Of a stretch of DNA of 34,944 nt, positions 1-6,709 are shown one piece after another. The stretch lies in contig CALCEA010000056.1 of the NCBI GenBank assembly GCA_937900675.1, positions 1-34,944 on the forward strand. The letters are read 5' to 3'. The notes below the pieces were generated by a model. That model was not told the origin of the DNA and made no database searches. It was given only the letters and a program-made list of their open reading frames with translations. A program made the position numbers and the translations under genes. The number at the start of each line of letters is the position of its first letter. The first letter of the stretch is position 1. The stretch is from an uncultured Chitinophagaceae bacterium. Its GTDB lineage: Bacteria; Bacteroidota; Bacteroidia; Chitinophagales; Chitinophagaceae.

Positions 1-1168
1 GTTCAATACTTCCTAAAATATTTTGTGTACCCATTAAATCCGCAGCATTCCAAGTAGCAGATTGAATCGCTTCCAAAATAGGCATACCCGCTTCAGTCAT
101 ATAAACAAACTCCATCCAATTCTTACCATGCGGAAACACACCAGCATCAGTACCAAATGCAATCTTAACACCTTCTTTGTATGCTCTGGCAAAATTGCTT
201 TGACTTTTAGGACCAATCTCCAATGCTTTCTTAGCAATCATTGGAGGATAATATCCTGGAATTTTTGCAGAATCTGCTGAAGATCTTCCTGCAATAATAG
301 TAGCTACTAAATAAGTGCCATGTTGTTTCATTAAAGGATATACTTCATCATCCATTAAAGTGCCATGTTCAATAGAATGTACGCCGGCTTTGATTGCTCT
401 TTTCATTGCTTCAGCACCATGACTATGGGCAGCCACTTTAAAACCATAATCTTTTGCAGCAGCTACTATGGCTTTTAATTCCTCATCTGTGAATTGAGAG
501 TTCTGCCCATTAGCAGCCATACTTAATACACCACCACTCGCTGTAATTTTTATCACATCACTTCCCTCTTTATATCTTTGTCTCACTGCTTTATATGCAT
601 CAGCTGGTCCATTAATCACTCCTTCCTTAGGACCTGGATCACCCATTAAATCTTCTCTATATCCATTAGTTGGGTCAGCGTGTCCACCTGTGGTGCCAAT
701 TGCTTTTCCAGCAGTATAAATTCTTGGACCAACTACCAAGCCTTTTTGAATGGCTTTTCTCAAAGCTACATTAACACCAGAACCACCCAAATCTCTAACA
801 CTTGTAAATCCAGCCATTAAAGTTTTTTGAGCAAGCGGCATCGCTGTATATGCATAGTCAACAGTATTTACTGTAAATTCATCTAAATAACGAGTAGGTG
901 AATTATCTGCTTCAATGTGCACATGCATGTCCATCAAACCCGGCATCACAGTGCTATTTTTTAAATCAATGGTTTTATCATTTGCACTGCCACTTACAAA
1001 GCCATCTAACACTTCTACTATTTTATTACCCTCCACTACAATGGTTTTTGTAGTCAATAGTTTAGCAGTTTTTGATTCTACTAATTTACCACATTGAATA
1101 AATGTTTTCTGCGCTGATGCTGTTAATTGAGCAAAAGCGATTAAAACAAAAAAGACCAATTTTTTCAT
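1..1168 (-). CDS. Exported metal-dependent amidohydrolase (C-terminus beyond window)
   Basis: The frame starts at an ATG at 1168 and stays open to the left edge, about 389 codons, so the C-terminus is missing. The first 20 residues (MKKLVFFVLIAFAQLTASAQ) look like a Sec signal peptide, so the enzyme is probably periplasmic or outer-membrane associated. Amidohydrolase-superfamily metal ligands are visible in order: HxH in MDMHVHIE, a lysine in DVIKITASGG (likely carbamylated), His in AAHSHG, His in SIEHGT and Asp in FGTDAG. This fits the imidazolonepropionase/prolidase-like group, often annotated as Xaa-Pro dipeptidase-type amidohydrolase in Bacteroidota. The substrate cannot be told from sequence. 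It lies downstream of the peroxiredoxin gene on the same strand but is separated from it by an intrinsic terminator, so it probably has its own promoter or is attenuated. Confidence 0.9.
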   Translation of the reverse strand, partial: MKKLVFFVLIAFAQLTASAQKTFIQCGKLVESKTAKLLTTKTIVVEGNKIVEVLDGFVSGSANDKTIDLKNSTVMPGLMDMHVHIEADNSPTRYLDEFTVNTVDYAYTAMPLAQKTLMAGFTSVRDLGGSGVNVALRKAIQKGLVVGPRIYTAGKAIGTTGGHADPTNGYREDLMGDPGPKEGVINGPADAYKAVRQRYKEGSDVIKITASGGVLSMAANGQNSQFTDEELKAIVAAAKDYGFKVAAHSHGAEAMKRAIKAGVHSIEHGTLMDDEVYPLMKQHGTYLVATIIAGRSSADSAKIPGYYPPMIAKKALEIGPKSQSNFARAYKEGVKIAFGTDAGVFPHGKNWMEFVYMTEAGMPILEAIQSATWNAADLMGTQNILGSIE

Positions 1169-1198
1169 AAAGCAATATTTTAGAATTTAAATATACAA

Positions 1199-1228
1199 AA
1201 ATCCCCTCCATGTAAATGGAAGGGATTT
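1199..1228 (-). terminator. Intrinsic terminator between peroxiredoxin and amidohydrolase genes
   Basis: Arms 1199-1211 and 1216-1228 pair over 13 positions with one mismatch, around a 4-base loop. Read on the minus strand the stem ends in GGGG followed by ATTTTTG, a run of five T. It would stop transcripts leaving the peroxiredoxin gene and lies only about 30 bases before the amidohydrolase start codon. Confidence 0.8.
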
Positions 1229-1237
1229 GAATTAGTC

Positions 1238-1291
1238 TGGTGATGACTCGAATCTACAGTGACACACTGTGGGCAGAATCGTCCATCACCA
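1238..1291 (-). other. Bulged RNA hairpin of unknown function
   Basis: Outer arms 1238-1245 and 1284-1291 are perfect 8-base complements (TGGTGATG/CATCACCA). Inner arms 1256-1261 and 1265-1270 are perfect 6-base complements (ACAGTG/CACTGT) around a 3-base loop. Between them are short pairing segments, an asymmetric internal loop and a GCCC bulge when read on the minus strand. It sits between the peroxiredoxin stop codon and the terminator at 1199-1228, so it could be a 3' UTR structure, a small RNA, or the sensing part of a riboswitch for the amidohydrolase gene. I recognise no known riboswitch class in it. Confidence 0.5.
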
Positions 1292-1303
1292 ATATGGTTA
1301 ATA

Positions 1304-1939
1304 TTACTTATTAGGCTGAGGAGTGAAACGCAAATAAGGTTTTACGATATTTAGACCTTTGGGGAATTTTACTAAAGCATCTTCTGTTTTAACAGCAGGT
1401 ACAACAATCACATCTTCTCCTTCTTTCCAATTAGCTGGAGTAGCAACGCTATAATTTGCCGTTAGTTGAAGTGAATCAATCACTCTTAATACCTCCACAA
1501 AATTTCTACCAGTAGAAGCAGGATAGGTGATAGTTAATTTTACTTTTTTATCTGGACCAATAATAAACAAAGATCTCACAGTGAAAGTCTCTGATGCATT
1601 TGGATGAATCATATCATATGCATTTGCTATAGACTTATCTTCATCAGCAATAATAGGGAAACCTACATTCACATGCTGTGTTTCATTGATGTCTTTGATC
1701 CATTCATGATGACTTGCCACACCATCCACACTTAAGGCCAATACTTTTACATTTCTTTTGGCGAACTCTTCTTGCAATGCAGATGTTCTTCCTAATTCGG
1801 TAGTACACACGGGAGTAAAATCTGCAGGATGCGAAAACAACACACCCCAACTATCTCCTAAATACTCATGAAAGCTAATATCACCAATACTGGTTTTGGC
1901 TTTAAAGTCGGGTGCAATATCTCCTAATCTTAAACTCAT
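1304..1939 (-). CDS. 1-Cys peroxiredoxin (Prx6 subfamily)
   Basis: Thiol peroxidase that reduces hydrogen peroxide and alkyl hydroperoxides in the cytoplasm. The 211-residue product from the ATG at 1939 begins MSLRLGDIAPDF, the usual start of this subfamily; a TTG six codons upstream is possible but would add an uncharacteristic basic tail. The active-site segment HPADFTPVCTTE is present, with the peroxidatic cysteine at residue 45. It is the only cysteine from this start, which fits a 1-Cys enzyme with no resolving cysteine in the chain. The length and the C-terminal dimerisation region (FTPQPNK end) match the Prx6 group. It is monocistronic: a TAnnTTTG promoter element and a 7-1-7 palindrome lie upstream, a terminator downstream. 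Confidence 0.95.
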   Translation of the reverse strand: MSLRLGDIAPDFKAKTSIGDISFHEYLGDSWGVLFSHPADFTPVCTTELGRTSALQEEFAKRNVKVLALSVDGVASHHEWIKDINETQHVNVGFPIIADEDKSIANAYDMIHPNASETFTVRSLFIIGPDKKVKLTITYPASTGRNFVEVLRVIDSLQLTANYSVATPANWKEGEDVIVVPAVKTEDALVKFPKGLNIVKPYLRFTPQPNK

Positions 1940-1998
1940 ACATTTTATTTTTTTCAATTAAATAAAGCTTTTAATCACTCATTCTTTTAATCAGAAAT

Positions 1999-2006
1999 CA
2001 AAGATA
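1999..2006 (-). promoter_or_regulatory. Candidate -7 promoter element of the peroxiredoxin gene
   Basis: The minus strand reads TATCTTTG, a perfect match to the Bacteroidota -7 consensus TAnnTTTG. It would give a leader of roughly 55 bases before the ATG at 1939. No clear TTTG was seen at the matching -33 distance; that interval is occupied by the palindrome at 2015-2029. Confidence 0.5.
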
Positions 2007-2014
2007 TATATTTC

Positions 2015-2029
2015 CTACTAATTTAGTAG
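2015..2029. promoter_or_regulatory. 7-1-7 palindrome, candidate operator of the peroxiredoxin gene
   Basis: CTACTAA and TTAGTAG are perfect 7-base complements around one T. The site lies 8 bases upstream of the -7 element, across the region where the -33 box should be. A 7-1-7 inverted repeat is the geometry of Fur/PerR-family boxes, and PerR controls peroxide genes in other bacteria; assignment to that family is inference. Confidence 0.4.
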
Positions 2030-2083
2030 ACTTTATAAAATTATTTTTAAAAAACTTTATGAACGATTGTTAATCTGGAAATA

Positions 2084-2602
2084 TTATTCGGAATATAAAT
2101 CTAATAAACCCTCTGGTAATTCAACAGTAACCAACTTTTTAGCATGGTTCACTCCTTTAAGGGTCTCTTTGTGTAATGGAATATAAGCTTCTTGGCCATT
2201 GTAATCAATAGTCACTAATAATTGATGTGGTTGTTCAATCACTTCTTTAATAAGGCCTAAATTCTTTCCTGCTTCTTGTACCATAAAACCCAATAAAGCC
2301 AATGGTGCATTTTTTTCTACTAATTTTTGAAAGGCTTCCTGAGGTACCCAAACTTTTTTTGAAACTACGATAGCAGTTGCCTCTCTATTTTTCATTCCCT
2401 CAAAATGCACATGGGTCAGCGTATCTGTTTTAGCAGATGCGGATTGTATGAAGTAAGGAATAAAACTATTCTTGGTTTGCTCTACAAATAAAACTTCAAC
2501 TCCTTTGAAAGAAATGGATTTACCCAAAGCATGTTCGATAATCACTTGTCCAGCGATTCCATGGGGTGCAACAATTTTTCCTATGTGGATCAAATCTTCC
2601 AT
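2084..2602 (-). CDS. rimM: Ribosome maturation factor RimM
   Basis: RimM assists assembly of the 30S head by binding uS19. The 172-residue product from the ATG at 2602 begins MEDLIHIGKIVAPHG, matching the conserved N-terminal GKIVxPHGIxG segment. The C-terminal half (LLGFMVQEAGKNLG onward) is the PRC-barrel domain, ending in the usual LPEGLLDLY. A TTG two codons upstream is a less likely start. It follows rpsP, the usual RimM neighbour, but a terminator and a candidate promoter lie between the two genes. trmD, normally next in the rpsP-rimM-trmD-rplS order, is about 7.6 kb away on the other strand. Confidence 0.95.
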   Translation of the reverse strand: MEDLIHIGKIVAPHGIAGQVIIEHALGKSISFKGVEVLFVEQTKNSFIPYFIQSASAKTDTLTHVHFEGMKNREATAIVVSKKVWVPQEAFQKLVEKNAPLALLGFMVQEAGKNLGLIKEVIEQPHQLLVTIDYNGQEAYIPLHKETLKGVNHAKKLVTVELPEGLLDLYSE

Positions 2603-2605
2603 ATG

Positions 2606-2613
2606 CAAATTTA
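2606..2613 (-). promoter_or_regulatory. Candidate -7 element abutting the rimM start codon
   Basis: The minus strand reads TAAATTTG then CAT then the rimM ATG at 2602. The match to TAnnTTTG is perfect, and the expected +1 would fall on or within a base or two of the start codon. The expected -33 position is filled by the T-run of the rpsP terminator rather than a clean TTTG, which lowers confidence. Confidence 0.4.
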
Positions 2614-2632
2614 AGTGAAATCAATTCCATAA

Positions 2633-2664
2633 AAAACCCCAGCTTCAAAAGAAGCCAGGGTTTT
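2633..2664 (-). terminator. Intrinsic terminator after rpsP
   Basis: Arms 2633-2646 and 2651-2664 form seven outer and five inner pairs separated by a 2x2 internal loop, with an AAAA loop on the plus strand. On the minus strand the stem runs into GGGG and six T. It begins about 28 bases after the rpsP stop and ends about 29 bases before the rimM start. Confidence 0.75.
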
Positions 2665-2691
2665 AAAGCTATTTTAATCTGTGTAAGAAAA

Positions 2692-3210
2692 TTATTCGCC
2701 TGCATCAGTTGCTTTCGCAACTTCTTCCTCAGCAGGTGCTTCTGGAGCAGCTTCTTCAGCTACAACTTCAGCAGGCGCTTCAGCCACTGGCTCAGCAACT
2801 TTCTTTACAACAGGAACATACACTTTCTTAGCAGCTTGTGCTTTCTTGTGTGCTTCTGATTTGCTAGCAATATTTGCTTCATGCTCTGCATACCAAGTTT
2901 GGAACTTAGACATTGCAGTTGCTTCATCAAATAAACCTAACTTAACACCTCTTAACAAGTGTTTTAAATACAATACTCCTTTGAATGATAAAATTCTGTG
3001 AACTGTATCAGTAGGTTGTGCTCCTTTGTTTAACCACTCTAAAGCAACTTGACGATCCAATTGGATAGTAGCTGGAACAGTTAAAGGATTGTAAGTACCG
3101 ATTTTTTGGATGAATTTACCATCTCTTGGTGCGCGTCCGTCTGCCACTACAATAAAGTAGAATGGTCTTTTCTTACTACCATGACGCTGTAGTCTCATTT
3201 TTACTGCCAT
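2692..3210 (-). CDS. rpsP: 30S ribosomal protein bS16
   Basis: Structural protein of the small ribosomal subunit. The ATG at 3210 gives 172 residues beginning MAVKMRLQRHGSKKRPFY, the bS16 start; the frame is open further upstream but nothing there resembles the family. The bS16 core spans about residues 1-85 (VVADGRAPRDGKFI, GTYNPL, ALEWLNKGAQPTDTV). After it comes a long tail rich in Ala, Glu, Pro and Val and in Lys patches, ending in an acidic stretch; such extensions are usual in Bacteroidota bS16. A good promoter (TTG, 20-base spacer, TACCTTTG) lies 46 bases upstream and a terminator follows, so it can be transcribed alone. Confidence 0.97.
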   Translation of the reverse strand: MAVKMRLQRHGSKKRPFYFIVVADGRAPRDGKFIQKIGTYNPLTVPATIQLDRQVALEWLNKGAQPTDTVHRILSFKGVLYLKHLLRGVKLGLFDEATAMSKFQTWYAEHEANIASKSEAHKKAQAAKKVYVPVVKKVAEPVAEAPAEVVAEEAAPEAPAEEEVAKATDAGE

Positions 3211-3255
3211 TTTAAATAGAAATTTATAGGCGTTAACAAATAGGGTTAATCGGTG

Positions 3256-3287
3256 CAAAGGTAAGGGAAACAGGGAAATAATACAAG
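3256..3287 (-). promoter_or_regulatory. rpsP promoter (CTTG -33, TACCTTTG -7)
   Basis: On the minus strand CTTG (3287-3284) is followed after exactly 20 bases by TACCTTTG (3263-3256), then C. The same CTTG, 20-base spacer and TACCTTTGC arrangement occurs before purH at 18190-18222. This matches the Bacteroidota -33/-7 promoter well and would give a leader of roughly 43 bases. Confidence 0.65.
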
Positions 3288-3315
3288 AATACCTAATTTC
3301 ATTTAGTAAATTTTA

Positions 3316-3339
3316 TACTGAAAATCAATCAGTTACAAA
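3316..3339. repeat. 24-base exact direct repeat, copy 1
   Basis: A 24-base segment starting TACTGAAAATC and ending AGTTACAAA is identical to 26320-26343. This copy lies between the ffh stop codon and the rpsP promoter. It contains a small inverted repeat (ACTGA, 7-base gap, TCAGT) that could form a weak hairpin after ffh. Confidence 0.6.
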
Positions 3340-3341
3340 AT

Positions 3342-4673
3342 TTATCTTCTCAAACCTGGCATTCTGCCTCCCAATCCAGCCCCTGGCATTTGACCATTCA
3401 TCATCTTCATCATTTGTTTCATTTGGTCAAATTGCTTGATAAATGCATTGATCTCGTTGATGTTCTTGCCAGCACCTTTAGCAATTCTTGCCTTTCTACT
3501 AGGTGATAATAAATCTGGATTTCTTCTCTCGATCAAGGTCATTGATTGTATGATGGCTTCCACTCCTTTGAAAGCATCGTCTTTAATATCTACATCTTTT
3601 AAACTCTTACCCATTCCTGGAATCATCCCCATCAAATCTTTTAGATTTCCCATCTTTTTAATCTGCTGAATTTGGGTTAAGAAATCTTCAAAATCAAATT
3701 GATTTTTTCTGATTTTCTTTTCTAATTTTTTAGCTTCTGCTTCATCAAATTGTGCTTGCGCTTTTTCTACTAATGAAGTGATATCACCCATTCCTAAAAT
3801 ACGCTGAGCCATTCTCTCCGGATAAAAAATATCCAAAGTATCCATCTTCTCTCCACTGCTCATAAACTTGATAGGTTTATTTACAGTGTACTTAATAGAT
3901 AATGCAGCACCCCCTCTTGTATCTCCATCTAACTTTGTTAGAACCACACCGGTGAAATCCAAGCGATCGTTGAAAGCCTTAGCAGTATTGACTGCATCCT
4001 GACCTGTCATAGAATCTACTACAAATAAAATTTCTTGTGGTTGAATCGCATTTTTAATATTCGCCACTTCATTCATCATCATTTCATCCACTGCTAAACG
4101 ACCCGCCGTATCAATGATGATTACATTTTTATTATTTTGTTTTGCATATACAATGGCATTTTGCGCAATGGAGACTGCATCTTTATTTTCTTTTTCAACA
4201 AAAATATCCACGCCAATTTGTTCGGCTAATACCGTTAATTGATCCATCGCTGCTGGACGATAAATATCTGCTGCAACTAATAAAGGAGATTTTTTTTGTG
4301 CCTTTAAATAAGTGGCTAATTTTCCAGAGAAAGTTGTCTTACCAGAACCTTGCAAACCAGCTACTAAAATGATGGTAGGATTTTTAGATGTATCTAACAA
4401 AGTAGCTTCAGAACCCATTAATGCAGTCAATTCATCCTGCACAATTTTTACCATCAACTGACCAGGACTAATGGCGTTGATTACTTTTTCGCCAATGGCT
4501 TTTTCTTTAATACTATCAGTAAATTCTTTCGCTATTTTAAAGTTCACATCTGCATCCAACAAGGCTTTGCGAATCTCTTTGATGGTATTCGCAACATTCA
4601 ATTCATTAATTCTTGATTGACCTTTAAGGTGCTTAAAGGCTGATTCTAATTTTTCACTTAGGTTATTAAACAT
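3342..4673 (-). CDS. ffh: Signal recognition particle GTPase Ffh (SRP54)
   Basis: Protein subunit of the signal recognition particle; it binds 4.5S RNA and signal sequences and docks with FtsY at the membrane. The 443-residue length is normal. The N-terminal four-helix bundle spans about residues 1-90, followed by the GTPase domain with the P-loop GLQGSGKTT (106-114), DTAGRL, and TKLDGDTRGG. The C-terminal M domain starts near residue 295 (RILGMGDI) and ends in a methionine-rich stretch (QMKQMMKMMNGQMPG), the signal-sequence groove and RNA-binding part. The ATG at 4673 is the obvious start. It precedes rpsP on the same strand but rpsP has its own promoter. Confidence 0.98.
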   Translation of the reverse strand: MFNNLSEKLESAFKHLKGQSRINELNVANTIKEIRKALLDADVNFKIAKEFTDSIKEKAIGEKVINAISPGQLMVKIVQDELTALMGSEATLLDTSKNPTIILVAGLQGSGKTTFSGKLATYLKAQKKSPLLVAADIYRPAAMDQLTVLAEQIGVDIFVEKENKDAVSIAQNAIVYAKQNNKNVIIIDTAGRLAVDEMMMNEVANIKNAIQPQEILFVVDSMTGQDAVNTAKAFNDRLDFTGVVLTKLDGDTRGGAALSIKYTVNKPIKFMSSGEKMDTLDIFYPERMAQRILGMGDITSLVEKAQAQFDEAEAKKLEKKIRKNQFDFEDFLTQIQQIKKMGNLKDLMGMIPGMGKSLKDVDIKDDAFKGVEAIIQSMTLIERRNPDLLSPSRKARIAKGAGKNINEINAFIKQFDQMKQMMKMMNGQMPGAGLGGRMPGLRR

Positions 4674-4692
4674 ACGAATTGATTAAGGGTGG

Positions 4693-4700
4693 CAAATATA
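4693..4700 (-). promoter_or_regulatory. Candidate -7 element of ffh
   Basis: The minus strand reads TATATTTG, a perfect TAnnTTTG match, 19 bases before the ffh ATG. I see no TTTG at a suitable upstream distance, so this is tentative. Confidence 0.4.
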
Positions 4701-4734
4701 CATAAATCTTGGCAAAGCGGATAAGCTCTATCTA

Positions 4735-4764
4735 TTTGATATTCAATGTATTAGATTAGTTTTG
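4735..4764 (+). promoter_or_regulatory. Promoter of the START-like/LptF gene run
   Basis: TTTG (4735-4738), an 18-base spacer, then TAGTTTTG (4757-4764): both boxes match the Bacteroidota -33/-7 consensus. It points into the long plus-strand gene run and would give a leader of about 120 bases before the ATG at 4887. It lies in the 213-base divergent spacer opposite ffh. Confidence 0.6.
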
Positions 4765-4886
4765 ATATTCGAATAATTCCTAATTGGCTATTTCTTAACT
4801 ATTTAGGTCAAAAAATAACTTGGAACCTATCATTTATTTAATATTATTGCATCTAACGAAACCTATATAAAGAGGCTAAAGATTTT

Positions 4887-5270
4887 ATGAGTAAGAAACA
4901 ATTATTTACACTTGAATTTCCGGTTAGATGTTCTCCATCCATACTTTTTGAATTCCTATCTACTGCATCAGGATTACAAGAATGGTTTGCAGATAAAGTA
5001 GACGAATGGGAGAATGTTTACAGTTTTTCATGGAATGGCGGTGTACCGGACAAAGCAGAAATATTAGACCAAGAAGAAGATAAGTTTATTCGATTCAGAT
5101 GGTTACACGGTGAAAAGAATGAATATTTTGAATTTAGTATTGAGAAGACAGAAATCTCTAACCAAACTATTTTGGTGATCAAAGATTTTGCAGAAAAAAA
5201 TGAAATCAAAGACCAAAGTCAACTTTGGGAATACCAGGTTAAAGATCTATTTCATCGTATAGGTAGCTAG
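4887..5270 (+). CDS. START-like domain protein
   Basis: A 127-residue cytoplasmic protein of the START/AHSA1-like helix-grip fold, a fold that binds small hydrophobic ligands or acts as a co-chaperone. Supporting features are the early FPVRCSPSILFEFLSTASGLQEWFADKV segment (helix 1 and the tryptophan-containing loop), the WNGG and FRWLHGE beta-strand segments, and the final WEYQVKDLFHRIG region, corresponding to the long C-terminal helix. No signal peptide or membrane segment is present. It is the first gene after a promoter and ends 10 bases before an LptF/LptG-type permease, suggesting co-transcription. The ligand is unknown. Identification rests on fold-level resemblance to small Bacteroidota START-like proteins. 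Confidence 0.75.
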   Translation: MSKKQLFTLEFPVRCSPSILFEFLSTASGLQEWFADKVDEWENVYSFSWNGGVPDKAEILDQEEDKFIRFRWLHGEKNEYFEFSIEKTEISNQTILVIKDFAEKNEIKDQSQLWEYQVKDLFHRIGS

Positions 5271-5280
5271 TACTACAAAC

Positions 5281-6705
5281 TTGTTCAAAAAATTAGACAT
5301 ACTAATTCTGAAGGCCTTTATTGGACCTTTTTTAGCGGCACTAACCATTACCACTTTTGTGCTGACCATGCAATTTTTTTGGTTGTACATTGACGACTTA
5401 GTTGGAAAGGGTTTAGATTTTTTAACCATCATGCAATTAGTTGGATTGGTGGCAATTAATACCATCACCTTATCCCTTCCACTTTCTTTGTTGTTCTCTT
5501 CCATTATGACTTTTGGTAATTTGGGAGAAAGCTTTGAACTAGTGGCCATTAAAGCTGCAGGTATTCCTTTGATTCGTTTTATGCGACCTGTTTTTATATT
5601 CACTATTTTTTTATCAGGCATTGCATTTTTATTTGCGAATAATATTATTCCTATCGCGCAAATGAAACTCACTAAACTCAAGTACGATATCATCGTAGCC
5701 AAGCCAGCAATGGATTTAAAAGAAGGTGTGTTTTATGATAAGATAGATGGCTATGTCATTAAATTAGGTAGGAAAGAATCTAATGATAGTGTAATGCACA
5801 ATATTATCATCTTTGAAAAAAGATACGGCCTACAAGATAATATGACCATGGCAGAATCTGGAATCATGCGCGTTTCGCCCGACAAGAAATTCTTAGAGTT
5901 TACCATGTTTAATGGTTGGAGATATCAAGAAAGAGGACAAAGAGGTAATACGCCAACAGAATTCACTAGGTTATATTTTAAAGAATATAAAAAGGTTTTT
6001 GATTTAAAATCTTTTCAATTAGGAAAGAATGATGATCAAATTTATGATCCAAAAATGTTAAGCATTCGACAATTGCAACATGCATTGGATTCCGTAAAAA
6101 ACAATGATGTTTATTACTTAAGAAAATCAAAAGCAGAATTGGGCGCTTATTTAAGGTTCATGGCGTATAAGGATAGTGCGAAATTATTTGAAAGTATTCA
6201 AGCGAAGCCCATCAAATCAATGGACGAAATAATTCCTCCTCAAGAGAAGTCAAGTAATATCGAAAATGTAGGCTACCAGTTTACCTCTATGATCAGTAGT
6301 TTGGAATCTTTATCCATTATTTATAAAGAAAAACTTCAATCAACTGCTTATCACGCCATTGAATGGCACCGTAAATTCACTTTATCTTTTGCCTGCATTG
6401 TGTTGTTTTTAATTGGCGCTCCTTTAGGATCTATCATCAGAAAAGGAGGATTAGGAACTCCTATGGTTTTGGCAGTAGCATTTTTTGTAGTCTTTTTCTT
6501 ACTGAATAATTTTGGAGAGAAATTGGCCAAGTCGGGTACTTGGGATCCTTATGCCGGCATGTGGCTATCCAGCTTCTTGTTAATCCCTATTGGCATCTTT
6601 CTAACTTATAAGGCCATGAGAGATTCTCAACTATTTAATCAAGAATTTTACTACCGAACTTTACAACCAATTAAAGTAACTTTGAAGAAGTACTTTAAAA
6701 AATAA
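5281..6705 (+). CDS. LptF/LptG family (YjgP/YjgQ) permease
   Basis: Inner-membrane permease subunit of the LptB2FG transporter family that extracts lipopolysaccharide for delivery to the outer membrane. Of 474 residues, the N-terminal part holds three hydrophobic segments (about 13-35, 53-76, 103-123), with the conserved LPLSLLFSSIMTFGNLGESFELVAIKAAGI region. A soluble periplasmic region of roughly 230 residues follows, then three C-terminal membrane segments starting near 366 with the family motif GAPLGSIIRKGG. The start is TTG at 5281; no ATG lies upstream in frame, and the next one (residue 30) would remove the first membrane helix. LptF and LptG are hard to tell apart here, and the partner permease is not in the window. 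Confidence 0.9.
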   Translation: MFKKLDILILKAFIGPFLAALTITTFVLTMQFFWLYIDDLVGKGLDFLTIMQLVGLVAINTITLSLPLSLLFSSIMTFGNLGESFELVAIKAAGIPLIRFMRPVFIFTIFLSGIAFLFANNIIPIAQMKLTKLKYDIIVAKPAMDLKEGVFYDKIDGYVIKLGRKESNDSVMHNIIIFEKRYGLQDNMTMAESGIMRVSPDKKFLEFTMFNGWRYQERGQRGNTPTEFTRLYFKEYKKVFDLKSFQLGKNDDQIYDPKMLSIRQLQHALDSVKNNDVYYLRKSKAELGAYLRFMAYKDSAKLFESIQAKPIKSMDEIIPPQEKSSNIENVGYQFTSMISSLESLSIIYKEKLQSTAYHAIEWHRKFTLSFACIVLFLIGAPLGSIIRKGGLGTPMVLAVAFFVVFFLLNNFGEKLAKSGTWDPYAGMWLSSFLLIPIGIFLTYKAMRDSQLFNQEFYYRTLQPIKVTLKKYFKK

Positions 6706-6709
6706 TACC

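Noticed and set aside
62..280. Plus-strand reading frame of 72 codons, and another at 915-1097
   Set aside because: Both lie opposite the amidohydrolase gene, whose motifs are intact; no family resemblance.
1238..1291. tRNA on the minus strand, suggested by 7-base end pairing followed by A and a TTCGAGT string
   Set aside because: Only 38 bases lie between the would-be acceptor arms, the T-arm stem does not pair and there is no D-arm; it is a bulged hairpin instead.
2566..2859. Plus-strand frame of 97 codons across rpsP/rimM, and a minus-strand frame at 2520-2720
   Set aside because: Shadows of rpsP and rimM; compositional artefacts of the Ala/Glu-rich bS16 tail.
3211..3258. Upstream extension of rpsP from a start at 3258
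   Set aside because: The added residues do not match bS16, and the rpsP promoter -7 box overlaps this extension.
5281..5283. Suspected N-terminal truncation of the LptF/LptG permease because it lacks an ATG
   Set aside because: TTG gives a complete first membrane helix in the normal family position.
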